Source of the DNA: Ligilactobacillus araffinosus DSM 20653
Lineage (GTDB): Bacteria > Bacillota > Bacilli > Lactobacillales > Lactobacillaceae
Direction of reading: 5' to 3'
DNA: 64,000 nt
Assembly: GCF_001435375.1 (NCBI RefSeq)
Contig: NZ_AYYZ01000029.1
Coordinates: 194,936 to 258,935, forward strand
Part shown: one piece after another, positions 1 through 8,574 of the stretch
How positions within the stretch are numbered: position 1 is the stretch's first letter
Layout: each line of letters starts with the position of its first letter
The notes under the pieces: generated by a model
Databases searched by the model: none
Seen by the model: only the letters and a program-made list of their open reading frames with translations
What the model was told of the DNA's origin: nothing
Made by a program: the position numbers and the translations under genes

Positions 1-35
1 ATAATCCTTTTGCAGAAGAAAACGGTGAAGAATAG
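1..35 (+). CDS. 3' end of an Asp23/Gls24-type protein (partial)
   Basis: The frame read from base 3 encodes NPFAEENGEE and then a TAG stop at 33-35, which overlaps the GTG start of nusB by one base. Only ten residues are visible, so the sequence alone cannot identify the product. In lactobacilli an Asp23/Gls24 envelope-stress protein with an acidic tail commonly lies just upstream of nusB, and that synteny is the only basis for the name. Confidence 0.4.
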   Translation, partial: NPFAEENGEE

Positions 36-433
36 TGAGTATTACAAGACACCAAATTCGAGAGGTTGCTTTTCAAGCTTTATTCGCGGTAAACAGTAAT
101 CCTGATACTGATGCGATGACTGTTGTTGATAATCTGCTTGAAGAAAAGCATGTTTCAAAATGTCCAGATTATTTGCGTGAATTAGTTCAGGGAGTTTTAG
201 GTCGTCAAGTTGAACTTGACGATGAAATTGCTTCAAAGCTTAATTCAAAATGGACGTTAAGCCGGTTACCAAAAACGGATTTGATCATTTTACGATTAGG
301 ATTATACGAAATTCAAAATTGTGATGAAGTTCCGAATAAGGTTGCGCTGAACGAAGCACTTCAACTTGCAAAGGAATTTAGCGATGAAAAGCAACGTGGG
401 TTTATTAACGGCGTTCTTTCGAATTTTATTTAA
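35..433 (+). CDS. nusB: Transcription antitermination factor NusB
   Basis: NusB is a small all-helical RNA-binding protein. It pairs with NusE (ribosomal protein S10) on boxA RNA and keeps RNA polymerase processive on rRNA operons. The 132 residues cover the family length. Typical features are the N-terminal RHQIREVAFQALFAV helix, the central W-x-L-x-R-L-x-K-x-D region near residues 73-82, and the C-terminal VALNEALQLAKEFSD...FINGVLSNF block. The start is GTG, overlapping the preceding stop (TAGTG), which suggests translational coupling to the upstream gene. A strong terminator follows directly, so this is the last gene of its transcription unit. Confidence 0.96.
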   Translation: MSITRHQIREVAFQALFAVNSNPDTDAMTVVDNLLEEKHVSKCPDYLRELVQGVLGRQVELDDEIASKLNSKWTLSRLPKTDLIILRLGLYEIQNCDEVPNKVALNEALQLAKEFSDEKQRGFINGVLSNFI

Positions 434-436
434 AGT

Positions 437-470
437 AAAGAGATTGCGGTATGCCGCAATCTCTTTTTCT
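437..470 (+). terminator. Rho-independent terminator after nusB
   Basis: A perfect 13-bp stem (AAAGAGATTGCGG, 437-449, with CCGCAATCTCTTT, 454-466) encloses a TATG loop and is followed by a T-rich tract. It lies four bases past the nusB stop. Confidence 0.93.
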
Positions 471-557
471 TACTCAAATTACTTTTTCAAATAATTATTT
501 TGAAGGAGATATGCTAAAATCATAGTATGAATAATTACTTAAGGGAGATTGATTTTG

Positions 558-1403
558 GTGACAACGAAACTGGATGGGAAAAAGCTTTCAAATGAAATTA
601 AAGAAGAATTAAAGGAGCGGGTCCGCTGCCTTCAAGATAAAGGAATTACCCCGTGTTTAGCGGTTGTCCTTGTCGGTGATGATCCTGCAAGTCAGGTATA
701 TATTCGCAATAAAAAACGAGCAGCGCAAAAGGTTGGGGTTAAAACCCTTGATAATGTTTTACCAGCTTCAACAAGTGAAAATGAGATCATTGATTTAATT
801 TATTCATTGAACAATGATCCGCAAGTTCACGGAATTCTCGTTCAGTTGCCGTTGCCGCAAGGAATTAATGAAGACCGAGTGATTCAAGCGATTTTACCTT
901 CAAAAGACGTTGATGGCTTTCATCCGCAAAACATTGGTAAATTATTTATGAATAAGGGAGAGCTTGCCCCGTGTACGCCGAACGGGATAATGCACTTGTT
1001 GGCAAAATACGATATTCAACTTGATGGGAAACGGGTCGTAATCGTTGGCCGCAGTAAAATTGTCGGGATGCCGATGATTGCAATGATGCTGAATGCGAAT
1101 GCAACAGTCACGGTCACTCACAGTCATACTCAGAATTTAAAAGAAATTACCCGGGAAGCCGACGTGGTGATCGTGGCTGTTGGCAAAGCAGAATTTTTGA
1201 CGGGCGACTATTTTAAACCAAGCGCAGTTGTTATTGATGTTGGAATGAACCGCAATGAAGCCGGAAAATTAGTTGGTGACGTTGAAGCCGCTTCAACAGC
1301 GGATAAAGTTGCATTTATGACGCCGGTTCCTGGTGGGGTCGGTCCGATGACGATTGCAATGCTTTTAAAACAAACGATTGAAATTGCAGAGAGAAGTATT
1401 TAA
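558..1403 (+). CDS. folD: Bifunctional methylene-THF dehydrogenase / methenyl-THF cyclohydrolase FolD
   Basis: FolD interconverts 5,10-methylene-, 5,10-methenyl- and 10-formyl-tetrahydrofolate using NADP, and so supplies one-carbon units for purines. Visible hallmarks are YIRNKKRAA (catalytic Tyr and Lys), PSKDVDGFHPQNIGKL, PCTPNG, the nucleotide-site VGRSKIVGMPM and the C-terminal PGGVGPMTIAML. I chose GTG at 558 (281 residues). The AAGGGAG ribosome site at 541-547 would touch the earlier in-frame TTG at 549 but sits about 10 bases from 558. A TTGAAG/TAGTAT pair at 500-528 with a 17-base spacer could be the promoter. The stop is immediately followed by the xseA ATG. Its products feed the purN and purH reactions encoded 45 kb away. 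Confidence 0.96.
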   Translation: MTTKLDGKKLSNEIKEELKERVRCLQDKGITPCLAVVLVGDDPASQVYIRNKKRAAQKVGVKTLDNVLPASTSENEIIDLIYSLNNDPQVHGILVQLPLPQGINEDRVIQAILPSKDVDGFHPQNIGKLFMNKGELAPCTPNGIMHLLAKYDIQLDGKRVVIVGRSKIVGMPMIAMMLNANATVTVTHSHTQNLKEITREADVVIVAVGKAEFLTGDYFKPSAVVIDVGMNRNEAGKLVGDVEAASTADKVAFMTPVPGGVGPMTIAMLLKQTIEIAERSI

Positions 1404-2747
1404 ATGGAACGGAAAAATTATTTAACCGTTACGGCTTTAACCAAGTACATTGCACGTAAATTTACATATGATCCATATCTTGAGCGAGTGTACTTAATCG
1501 GGGAAATTTCAAATTTTCGGTTACGGGAAAGGCATCAATACTTTAGTATTAAGGACGAAAATGCCAAAATTGAAGCAGTGATGTTCCAATCCAATTTTAA
1601 CCGAATCAAATTTGTCCCTGAAGATGGGATGAAAGTCCTAGTAACTGGTAGGATTGAGGTTTATGAACAAACCGGAAAGTACCAAATCAACATTGAAACG
1701 ATGCAGCCGGATGGAGTTGGTGCTTTGTATCAAGCTTATGAACAATTAAAAGCGAAGTTGGCTCAAGAAGGAGTTTTCAGTCGGCCGAAACGTTCGCTCG
1801 TTAAATTTCCAAAGCGAATTGCAGTCATTACCAGTCCGTCTGGGGCGGTTATTCGGGATATTATTACGACAACACGGCGTCGTTATCCAATCGTTCAACT
1901 TGTTTTGTTTCCAGCCGAAGTTCAAGGCGAATATGCGAAGGATTCACTAGTTGGACGTCTAAAAGAAGTTAATGCTCGCGGTGACTTTGATACGATTATT
2001 ATTGGGCGTGGGGGCGGTTCAATTGAAGATTTATGGCCGTTCAACGAAGAAGAGGTTGCCCGTGCAATTGCTGATAGCAAAATTCCTGTAATTTCATCTG
2101 TTGGTCACGAAACGGATACGACCTTGTCAGATTTAGCGGCTGATGTACGCGCAGCAACGCCGACAGCAGCGGCAGAGTTGGCAACCCCTGTTTTAACTGA
2201 TGAGATCTTGAAACTGAAAGACTATCAAGTCCGCCTTGCCCAGGCAATGAAACGGATAATTCAACTTAAACAGCAACGCCTTTCAAAGCTGGAAAAATCA
2301 TATATTTTTCGGCAGCCTGAACGGTTATATGATGGGTTTATGCAAAAAATCGATTTGCTTGAAACCCGCCTTTTAAACAATGTTCAACAAAAACTTCAAA
2401 CTGAACATCAACGGCTTTTAGTTTTAAATGGAAAGTTACAAAAGTGCAGTCCGCAACAGTTGATTCAGGATGATCGGCACCGTGTGGATAATTTGCAAGA
2501 CCATCTGCTTGAACGCATTCAAAATCTAATGTCGATGAAAGAACAACAGTATCTTCGCGCAAACCATGCCCTAGCGCTGTTGAATCCGCTCAACGTTATG
2601 GGACGGGGATTTTCATACGTAACAGATCCGAATGATCAGGTAATTAAATCGGTTGATTCCATTACCATTCATGATCAACTTAATCTTCATTTGAAAGACG
2701 GAACCGCTCAAGTTGAAGTTCAGAAAATTAGAAAGTATCAATCATGA
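1404..2747 (+). CDS. xseA: Exodeoxyribonuclease VII large subunit
   Basis: This is the large subunit of ExoVII, which degrades single-stranded DNA from both ends to short oligonucleotides. The 447-residue length is normal. An OB-fold occupies about residues 20-105 ([20 protein letters not shown]). It is followed by the catalytic domain with [16 protein letters not shown], the [16 protein letters not shown] block, [13 protein letters not shown] and [13 protein letters not shown], and then a long helical C-terminal region. The ATG abuts the folD stop with no gap, and the gene overlaps xseB by four bases (ATGA), so the two subunits are translationally coupled. Confidence 0.97.
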   Translation: MERKNYLTVTALTKYIARKFTYDPYLERVYLIGEISNFRLRERHQYFSIKDENAKIEAVMFQSNFNRIKFVPEDGMKVLVTGRIEVYEQTGKYQINIETMQPDGVGALYQAYEQLKAKLAQEGVFSRPKRSLVKFPKRIAVITSPSGAVIRDIITTTRRRYPIVQLVLFPAEVQGEYAKDSLVGRLKEVNARGDFDTIIIGRGGGSIEDLWPFNEEEVARAIADSKIPVISSVGHETDTTLSDLAADVRAATPTAAAELATPVLTDEILKLKDYQVRLAQAMKRIIQLKQQRLSKLEKSYIFRQPERLYDGFMQKIDLLETRLLNNVQQKLQTEHQRLLVLNGKLQKCSPQQLIQDDRHRVDNLQDHLLERIQNLMSMKEQQYLRANHALALLNPLNVMGRGFSYVTDPNDQVIKSVDSITIHDQLNLHLKDGTAQVEVQKIRKYQS

Positions 2748-2980
2748 GTACAACAAAACCAACATTTGAAGAACAATTAAATCAATTAGAACAAATCGTA
2801 AATCATCTTGAACAGGGAGATGTTCCATTGGAAGAAGCGCTTGATCAGTTTCAAGCAGGAATGAAGTTAAGCAAACACCTTCAAGATACATTGGAAAATG
2901 CGGAAAAGACATTGACCCATGTTGTTGATGACCAAGGAAATGAAAAGTTATTTGAAAAAGGAAATTCAGATGAAGAATAA
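2744..2980 (+). CDS. xseB: Exodeoxyribonuclease VII small subunit
   Basis: XseB is the 78-residue helical small subunit that joins several copies to XseA. The sequence [19 protein letters not shown] followed by [15 protein letters not shown] is the classic family core: an L-x-x-I-V-x-x-L-E motif and a second amphipathic helix. Its ATG lies inside the xseA stop (ATGA). Its 3' end overlaps the ispA start by 11 bases, continuing the tight operon. Confidence 0.95.
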   Translation: MSTTKPTFEEQLNQLEQIVNHLEQGDVPLEEALDQFQAGMKLSKHLQDTLENAEKTLTHVVDDQGNEKLFEKGNSDEE

Positions 2981-3869
2981 TCAAATTGAAGAGTTTAAAC
3001 AGGCAACGATTACGAAAATTGATCAGTGTCTTGATGAGTATCTTGCCAGTCTAGAAAGTTATACGATTTTAAAAGACGCAATGTGTTACTCGGTTGATGC
3101 AGGCGGCAAACGGTTACGGTCGTTCTTGATTTTGGCAATTTGCCAAACATTTAAAGGAAAGTATTCTGATTTGGACTTGCAAGTCGCATCAAGTTTAGAA
3201 TTGATCCACACGTATTCACTGATTCATGATGATCTGCCAGAAATGGATAACGATGATTTACGGCGTGGCAAACCAACGAACCATAAAGTTTATGGACAAG
3301 CAATGGCGGTATTAGCCGGAGACGGTTTGCTGACGACCGCTTTTGAGTGGTTAAGCCGATTAGAGCTTGACCCTGTAATTCAGGTTAAACTAATTCACGC
3401 ATTAAGCAAGGCAGCCGGTCCCGAAGGAATGGTCAACGGGCAAGTTGGTGACATTCAAGGCGAACAGCACCAATTAACTTTGGCCCAGCTTCAGCGTGTT
3501 CATCGCGGAAAGACCGGAGCTTTGATTCAATATGCCTGTTATGCAGGCGGATTGCTGAGTAATGTTTCGGCTGAACACCAAGATGCATTAAAGCAATTTG
3601 GAACTCAATTTGGATTGGCATTTCAAATTTATGATGATATCCTCGATGTTGTGGGAACAGAAGCTGAACTGGGAAAGAAAGTTCATAAAGATCAAGCTGA
3701 AAATAAGAATACCTATCCGAGATTATTAGGTCTTGAAGGAGCCCAAAAAGAATTACGTCATTCAGTTCAATTGATGCGTGAAAGTCTTGCGGTGCTTCAT
3801 CAGGATGGAATTGATATTTCATTATTAGCTGATTTTTTAAATTATTTTAAGATAAAGGATAAAGCATGA
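2970..3869 (+). CDS. ispA: Polyprenyl (farnesyl/geranylgeranyl) diphosphate synthase
   Basis: This is a head-to-tail prenyltransferase that condenses IPP with allylic diphosphates to make farnesyl or geranylgeranyl diphosphate. The first aspartate-rich motif is [17 protein letters not shown] and the second is DDILD. GGKRLR near the N-terminus binds IPP. I chose ATG 2970 (299 residues) because AAAAAGG lies 9 bases upstream; a longer reading from 2919 would add a lysine-rich extension inside xseB. IPP would come from the mevalonate operon at 20.5-24.6 kb. Exact chain length cannot be read from sequence alone. The stop overlaps the next ATG by four bases. Confidence 0.92.
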   Translation: MKNNQIEEFKQATITKIDQCLDEYLASLESYTILKDAMCYSVDAGGKRLRSFLILAICQTFKGKYSDLDLQVASSLELIHTYSLIHDDLPEMDNDDLRRGKPTNHKVYGQAMAVLAGDGLLTTAFEWLSRLELDPVIQVKLIHALSKAAGPEGMVNGQVGDIQGEQHQLTLAQLQRVHRGKTGALIQYACYAGGLLSNVSAEHQDALKQFGTQFGLAFQIYDDILDVVGTEAELGKKVHKDQAENKNTYPRLLGLEGAQKELRHSVQLMRESLAVLHQDGIDISLLADFLNYFKIKDKA

Positions 3870-4684
3870 AAAAAGAACGAATTGATATATTACTTGTAAA
3901 ACAGGGACTTTTTGACAGTCGCGAACAGGCGAAGCGTGCCGTTATGGCGGGGGAAATTTTAGGTGAAAATGAAGAACGGCTTGATAAACCAGGAATGAAA
4001 ATTGATCCTGAGACCAAGCTGCATTTTAAAGGAACTAAAATGCCATATGTCAGCCGGGGCGGATTGAAACTTGAAAAAGCACTTAAAGTTTTTAAATTAT
4101 CTGTTCGCAACAAAATTGTCCTTGATATTGGGTCTTCAACCGGCGGCTTTACGGATGTTGCGCTTCAAAAAGGGGCAAGGCAAGTTTATGCGCTTGACGT
4201 CGGGACGAACCAACTTGTATGGAAATTAAGACAAGATCCGCGGGTTGTTGTCATGGAAAATACTAATTTCCGGTACAGTAAACCAGAAGATTTTACAGAT
4301 GGGCAACCGGAATTTGCAACTACGGACGTTTCTTTCATTTCATTAAAGTTGATTTTGCCGCCCCTTCATCCAATTTTGAAGGAAAATGGCGATTTAGTAG
4401 CATTGATCAAGCCGCAATTTGAAGCCGGGCGGGAGAAAGTCGGGAAGCATGGAATCATTCATGATCCAAAAGTGCATGAAGAAGTGATCAACATGATCAT
4501 TAATTTTGCGGTTGAAAACCAATACGATGTTTGTGATTTGGACTTTTCACCAATTACGGGTGGTCACGGTAATATTGAGTTCTTGATTCACTTAAAGGCC
4601 GTTGACCGGGAAGGCCAAATTGCACCTGAAATTGATCCGTATCGGGTTGTTCAACAGGCACATGCCACGTTACAGAACCAATAA
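3866..4684 (+). CDS. TlyA-family rRNA 2'-O-methyltransferase
   Basis: The N-terminal S4 RNA-binding domain (residues 3-60, RIDILLVKQGLFDSREQAKR) is followed by an FtsJ-like SAM-dependent methyltransferase fold with LDIGSSTGGFTDVALQKGA and YALDVGTNQL. This two-domain arrangement defines the TlyA/YqxC family, which methylates ribose in rRNA and is sometimes annotated as hemolysin A for historical reasons. It has 272 residues, normal for the family, and overlaps ispA by four bases. In many Firmicutes argR/ahrC separates this gene from recN; here recN follows after only 19 bases. Confidence 0.92.
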   Translation: MKKERIDILLVKQGLFDSREQAKRAVMAGEILGENEERLDKPGMKIDPETKLHFKGTKMPYVSRGGLKLEKALKVFKLSVRNKIVLDIGSSTGGFTDVALQKGARQVYALDVGTNQLVWKLRQDPRVVVMENTNFRYSKPEDFTDGQPEFATTDVSFISLKLILPPLHPILKENGDLVALIKPQFEAGREKVGKHGIIHDPKVHEEVINMIINFAVENQYDVCDLDFSPITGGHGNIEFLIHLKAVDREGQIAPEIDPYRVVQQAHATLQNQ

Positions 4685-4703
4685 TCAAAGGAAGGGGATT
4701 AAT

Positions 4704-6389
4704 ATGCTTCAAGAGTTAAGAATTAAAGATTTTGCAATTATTGAAGAAGCAGATATTGATTTCCAAGCTGGAATGACGGTTTTAACCGGGGAAACAGGTG
4801 CTGGAAAGTCGATCATCATCGATGCCTTAGGGCTTTTGGCTGGTAGCCGCGGTTCAGTTGACTTTATTCGAAAGGGTGCTTCTAAGGCGGTCCTTCAAGG
4901 TCAATTTATATTGCCGGCTTCAGCTCCTGTTTTTCAAATTCTTGATGATTTGGGGATTGATTATGAAGATCAAACGTTAATCCTTCAACGGGATTTATAT
5001 CAAGCGGGAAGAAACGTTTGCCGCATCAATGGAGTATTGGTCAATTTGACTTCATTGCGTAAAGTTGGTGAGATGTTGATCGATATTCACGGGCAAAATG
5101 AACACCAGTCATTGATGCGGCCAGAAACGCATCTCAGTTTATTGGATGAATACGATCATCATTTGCGTGACGAACTGCGGCATTACCAGGATGCATATCA
5201 CCAATACCGCAAGTTAAAAACGGCATTGGATAAAAGAGAGGCCAATGAGAAAGAATGGGCTCAACGGTTGGATATTTTGCAGTTTCAACTTAATGAAATT
5301 GAAAGTGCTCAACTTGTTCCACATGAAGAAGAAAAGCTGATTGAAGAAAAGGATCAGCTTGATAATTACCAAACGATCCATGATGCGCTTGAAAACAGCT
5401 ATCAGGCATTGATGGGTGAAAACGTGGATGTAATCGGTCAACTTGGAACGACAATGGATGAACTTGAAAAGATTTCAGACCTTTCTAGCGATTTAAATGG
5501 TATTTACGAAAAAGTTTCTGATGCATTTTATAATTTGCAAGATGTTTCGCACGAGATCAATAATCAATTGGATTCAATGGAATGGGATGAAAACCGGCTT
5601 GACCAAATTGAACAGCGCTTAGATTTAATTCATCAATTGAAACGGAAATACGGCGACTCAGTGCAACAGGTAATTGATTATGGTCAAAAAATCAAACAGG
5701 AATTGGCTGAAATGCAGGACAGCGCGGAAAGTTCAGAAGAGCAAGAGAAGGCGGTCAAGACAGCGTATGACGCAGCTTTTAAGTTAGCACAGACGCTTTC
5801 AAGTCATCGTCATCAAGCAGCGCATAAGTTGGAAATGGCAATTCATCAGCAATTAAGCGCATTGTATATGGATAAGGCCGTCTTTAAGGTTAAGTTAAGC
5901 GGAAATCAAGAATTAACTTCAACTGGATTAGATGATGTTGAATTTTACATTCAAACTAATCCCGGGGAATCGATGGGTCCCCTTGCTAAAATTGCATCTG
6001 GCGGGGAGCTTTCACGAATTATGTTGGCATTAAAAACGATCTTTTCACAACAGCAAGGCGTTACAAGTATTATTTTTGATGAAGTTGATACGGGGGTCAG
6101 CGGTCGGGTTGCACAGGCAATCGCTGAAAAAATTTCGCAGATTTCACATAATTCGCAGGTATTATGTATTTCGCACTTGCCGCAAGTGGCAGCGATTGCG
6201 GATCATCACTACTTTATCTCGAAGAAGGTCATCGATGGCCGGACCGAAACAAGTGTTCAAAAATTAACTGCCCAGACCCGAATTCGGGAAATTGCCCGGA
6301 TGTTATCCGGTTCAGAAATTACAGAATTGACCTTGAAACATGCTGATGAATTAATCCAAATGGCTGATCAGATTAAAAATAAAGGATGA
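4704..6389 (+). CDS. recN: DNA repair protein RecN
   Basis: RecN is an SMC-like ATPase that gathers double-strand DNA ends during recombination repair. The N-terminal Walker A is GETGAGKSIIIDAL (about residues 30-43). A long helical coiled-coil region occupies roughly residues 160-370. The C-terminal ABC signature ASGGELSRIMLALK and the Walker B IIFDEVDTGVSG follow. I chose ATG 4704 (561 residues), preceded by GGAAGGGG; an upstream in-frame start at 4602 lies inside the previous gene and is not needed. Its stop codon lies inside the terminator shared with convergent lexA. Confidence 0.97.
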   Translation: MLQELRIKDFAIIEEADIDFQAGMTVLTGETGAGKSIIIDALGLLAGSRGSVDFIRKGASKAVLQGQFILPASAPVFQILDDLGIDYEDQTLILQRDLYQAGRNVCRINGVLVNLTSLRKVGEMLIDIHGQNEHQSLMRPETHLSLLDEYDHHLRDELRHYQDAYHQYRKLKTALDKREANEKEWAQRLDILQFQLNEIESAQLVPHEEEKLIEEKDQLDNYQTIHDALENSYQALMGENVDVIGQLGTTMDELEKISDLSSDLNGIYEKVSDAFYNLQDVSHEINNQLDSMEWDENRLDQIEQRLDLIHQLKRKYGDSVQQVIDYGQKIKQELAEMQDSAESSEEQEKAVKTAYDAAFKLAQTLSSHRHQAAHKLEMAIHQQLSALYMDKAVFKVKLSGNQELTSTGLDDVEFYIQTNPGESMGPLAKIASGGELSRIMLALKTIFSQQQGVTSIIFDEVDTGVSGRVAQAIAEKISQISHNSQVLCISHLPQVAAIADHHYFISKKVIDGRTETSVQKLTAQTRIREIARMLSGSEITELTLKHADELIQMADQIKNKG

Positions 6390-6413
6390 ATTCCATTTTG
6401 GAATTCATCCTTT
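6381..6413. terminator. Bidirectional terminator between recN and lexA
   Basis: A perfect 14-bp stem (AAAGGATGAATTCC, 6381-6394, with GGAATTCATCCTTT, 6400-6413) has an ATTTT loop and T/A runs on both sides. The recN TGA (6387-6389) and the lexA stop (6412-6414) both fall within or at the edge of it, so each gene ends inside its own terminator. Confidence 0.93.
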
Positions 6414-7041
6414 ATTTAATATAATCACGATATAAACCAATTACTTTTCCTAAAATCGTTACGTGATCAAGGATAATTGGATCCATGGTGTCATTTTCCG
6501 GTTGTAAGCGATAATTGTGCGCTTCACGGAAGAACCGCTTGCACGTTGCTTCGTTTTGATCAGTCATCGCAATTACGATCTCACCGTTATCAGCCGTTGA
6601 CTGCTTGCGGACAATCACTTTGTCGCCGTTAAAAATTCCAGCGTTGATCATACTTTCACCGCGAATCGTCAGCATAAATAAATCATCAGCGGTGTCAAAG
6701 TTAGGTGGAAGCGGGAAATAATCCGTGGTTTCTTCAACTGCTAAGATTGGTTGACCAGCAGTAACCGTTCCAATCATTGGAATGGCATCTGGTTTGGAAC
6801 TCGAAACTCCTAATGCTTCCATCCCAGTAGGAGTAACTTCAATTGCCCGTGGCTTGGTTGCATCTTTAATAATAAATCCGCGTTTTGCTAACCGCGCAAG
6901 ATGGCCATGAACTGTTGATGTTGATGAAAGGTCAACGGCTTCACCGATTTCACGGACAGTTGGCGGATAACCTTTTTCTTGGACCGTTTCATAAATAAAA
7001 CGGAGAACTCTCATTTGGCGTTCTTCAGTCGGCTTACTCAT
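6412..7041 (-). CDS. lexA: SOS repressor LexA
   Basis: LexA represses DNA-damage genes and cleaves itself when RecA filaments form. The N-terminal winged helix includes [20 protein letters not shown] (residues 31-50). The Ala-Gly cleavage site is TVTAGQP (Ala95-Gly96). The catalytic pair is Ser130 in RGESM and Lys168 in ATCKRF. I start at ATG 7041 (209 residues, MSKPTEERQ), which follows AAAGGAG; an upstream in-frame start adds 15 unlikely residues. A CGAAC-N4-GTTTG operator about 60 bp upstream implies autoregulation. It is convergent with recN and divergent from ynzC. Confidence 0.97.
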   Translation of the reverse strand: MSKPTEERQMRVLRFIYETVQEKGYPPTVREIGEAVDLSSTSTVHGHLARLAKRGFIIKDATKPRAIEVTPTGMEALGVSSSKPDAIPMIGTVTAGQPILAVEETTDYFPLPPNFDTADDLFMLTIRGESMINAGIFNGDKVIVRKQSTADNGEIVIAMTDQNEATCKRFFREAHNYRLQPENDTMDPIILDHVTILGKVIGLYRDYIK

Positions 7042-7102
7042 AATAAACTCCTTTATTGATCTTCTTATTGACTTAAATGTTAGCACATATTTTTGCCAAA
7101 AA

Positions 7103-7116
7103 CAAACAAAGGTTCG
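7103..7116. promoter_or_regulatory. SOS box between lexA and ynzC
   Basis: On the minus strand the sequence reads CGAACCTTTGTTTG, which fits the Gram-positive LexA operator core CGAAC-N4-GTTYG. It lies upstream of lexA and only 6 bases from the -35 of the ynzC promoter, so one operator could serve both directions. Confidence 0.75.
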
Positions 7117-7122
7117 CTATCG

Positions 7123-7151
7123 TTGAAATTTAAGATTTTCTTTTGTAAAAT
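7123..7151 (+). promoter_or_regulatory. Promoter of ynzC
   Basis: TTGAAA (7123-7128), a 17-base spacer and TAAAAT (7146-7151) form a good sigma-A promoter about 35 bases before the ynzC start codon. The SOS box lies immediately upstream of the -35. Confidence 0.7.
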
Positions 7152-7186
7152 TAAACTAAATACTTAAGGGAAAGGAGCACTGAGCG

Positions 7187-7474
7187 ATGACGGAGGATAA
7201 ATCAACGAACGAACAAAATGAACAACGTGGCGGGGCAATTCCTCAAGATTTGATCGATCGAATCAATGAACTTGCTCACAAGAAGAAAGACAAGGGATTG
7301 ACTGAAGAAGAACAAGCTGAACAAAAACGGTTGCGTGAAACTTACCTTTCACTTTTCCGCGAAAACTTCAGAAGTCATATCGAAATGCTTCAAGTTTATG
7401 ATAAAGATGGAAAAGAAGTTACTCCTGAAAAGGTAAAACGGATTCAACGCGAACGTGGCTTGCGGGATGATTAA
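7187..7474 (+). CDS. ynzC: DUF896 (YnzC-family) protein
   Basis: This is a small, charged, helical protein of 95 residues. RINELAHKKKDKGLTEEE followed by QKRLRETYLSLFRENFR is the DUF896 signature. Members form helical hairpins; the molecular role is not established. In Bacillus subtilis ynzC lies with yneA-yneB divergent from lexA in an SOS-controlled unit. Here the divergent position and the SOS box are kept, but no yneA-like LysM cell-division inhibitor or yneB-like resolvase lies between. The N-terminus (MTEDKSTNEQNEQRGG) is a longer polar extension than usual. Confidence 0.9.
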   Translation: MTEDKSTNEQNEQRGGAIPQDLIDRINELAHKKKDKGLTEEEQAEQKRLRETYLSLFRENFRSHIEMLQVYDKDGKEVTPEKVKRIQRERGLRDD

Positions 7475-7556
7475 TTATAATTTGGAATGAAGGCTTTATT
7501 TTTTAGCTTTTTTCGCTTAAAATGATAACTATGTTAGTCGTAAGGAGGAAAGGATC

Positions 7557-7799
7557 TTGTCAACAGGAATTGTAGTTTTACTTGTAATCATTGGCGTGAT
7601 TGCTGGATTTGCAATTGGTTTTTTTGCTGCAAAGAAGTATCTTGAAAACTACTTGAAGAAGAATCCACCATTCAACGAACAAATGCTTAAAACCATGATG
7701 CTTCAAATGGGTCAAAAGCCATCACAACGGAAGATTAACCAAATGATGACTTCAATGAAGGCCAGCTATGCTAAAGAAAACAGCAAGAAGAAAAAATAA
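7557..7799 (+). CDS. yneF: UPF0154 (YneF-family) membrane protein
   Basis: An 80-residue protein with one N-terminal transmembrane helix (about residues 4-26, [20 protein letters not shown]), a basic juxtamembrane stretch ([15 protein letters not shown]) and a conserved C-terminal part ([22 protein letters not shown]). This pattern is diagnostic of YneF. The function is unknown. The start is TTG, 3' of a strong AAGGAGGAAAGG site. It lies 82 bases after ynzC, the same neighbourhood as in B. subtilis, and ends at a terminator. Confidence 0.9.
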   Translation: MSTGIVVLLVIIGVIAGFAIGFFAAKKYLENYLKKNPPFNEQMLKTMMLQMGQKPSQRKINQMMTSMKASYAKENSKKKK

Positions 7800-7816
7800 T
7801 TAGACTGAATTACGAA

Positions 7817-7850
7817 AAAGACTGTGACGTGATCGCCACAGTCTTTCTTT
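7817..7850. terminator. Bidirectional terminator between yneF and plsC
   Basis: A 10-bp stem AAAGACTGTG (7817-7826) pairs with CACAGTCTTT (7837-7846), with an A-rich flank upstream and T-rich flank downstream, so it can end transcription from both convergent genes. Confidence 0.88.
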
Positions 7851-8485
7851 TATGATTTAATTTTCTTCGTTGCCGGATCAACGTATACAAAATTAGGATC
7901 AATTTGGTCGTCAAGCTTATCAAAGGCTTGTTCCATTTGTGAAATGATCTTGCGTTGATTTTCATCATTTAATTTTATTTTCCGGTCAACCACAATTGGA
8001 TCGCCAATTGCGACGGTAATTTTTTTCCGGGAAAGTAATGTTTTAAAGGTTAATGGGCCTTGATAAACCGCTGGAACGATCGGGACGTTGGCCATTTTAG
8101 CAATCAAGGTCACGCCGCCTTTCATTGTTTGTGAATGACGGGTTCCGGATGGAAACATGATCAATGACATGTCTTTATTACGAAGCCATTTAACAGGCGT
8201 TTTGATTGCTGATGGTCCTGGATTTTCACGATCAACCGGAAATGCATTGGCATGTGTTAAAATAAATTTTAAAATTGGATTTTTAAAGAGTTCTTTTTTT
8301 GCCATAAATGCAAACTGCTTTGGGGCAGCAGCAAGGGCAAATAAAAGTGGGTCAAACCATGTTCGATGCGGCCCGACAAGGATATAATTGCCTTCAGGAA
8401 GCTTTTCTTTATTTAAAACGGTTAGTTTACCGTTAAAGATTCGAACAAGAAATGCAACGACCCGGCGCATAAAATTGTAAAACAT
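7850..8485 (-). CDS. plsC: 1-acyl-sn-glycerol-3-phosphate acyltransferase
   Basis: PlsC adds the second acyl chain to lysophosphatidic acid to make phosphatidic acid at the membrane. The acyltransferase motif H-x4-D is HRTWFD (about residues 48-53). Block III FPSGTR and block IV VPIVPAVYQGP are also present. An N-terminal hydrophobic stretch FYNFMRRVVAFLVRIF is consistent with membrane association. I start at ATG 8485 (211 residues), which follows a GAAAGGAGTG site; the longer reading from 8545 adds residues with no family support. Confidence 0.9.
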   Translation of the reverse strand: MFYNFMRRVVAFLVRIFNGKLTVLNKEKLPEGNYILVGPHRTWFDPLLFALAAAPKQFAFMAKKELFKNPILKFILTHANAFPVDRENPGPSAIKTPVKWLRNKDMSLIMFPSGTRHSQTMKGGVTLIAKMANVPIVPAVYQGPLTFKTLLSRKKITVAIGDPIVVDRKIKLNDENQRKIISQMEQAFDKLDDQIDPNFVYVDPATKKIKS

Positions 8486-8574
8486 GGTGTCACTCCTTTC
8501 GTTTTTAATCCATTTTAGTATGCAAAAAATTACAGCAACTTTCAAGTAAATTTAATAAATTAGTGAGGAAGGCT

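Noticed and set aside
2919-2969. Longer N-terminus for ispA starting at 2919
   Set aside because: It lies inside xseB, lacks a ribosome site and adds residues not seen in the family.
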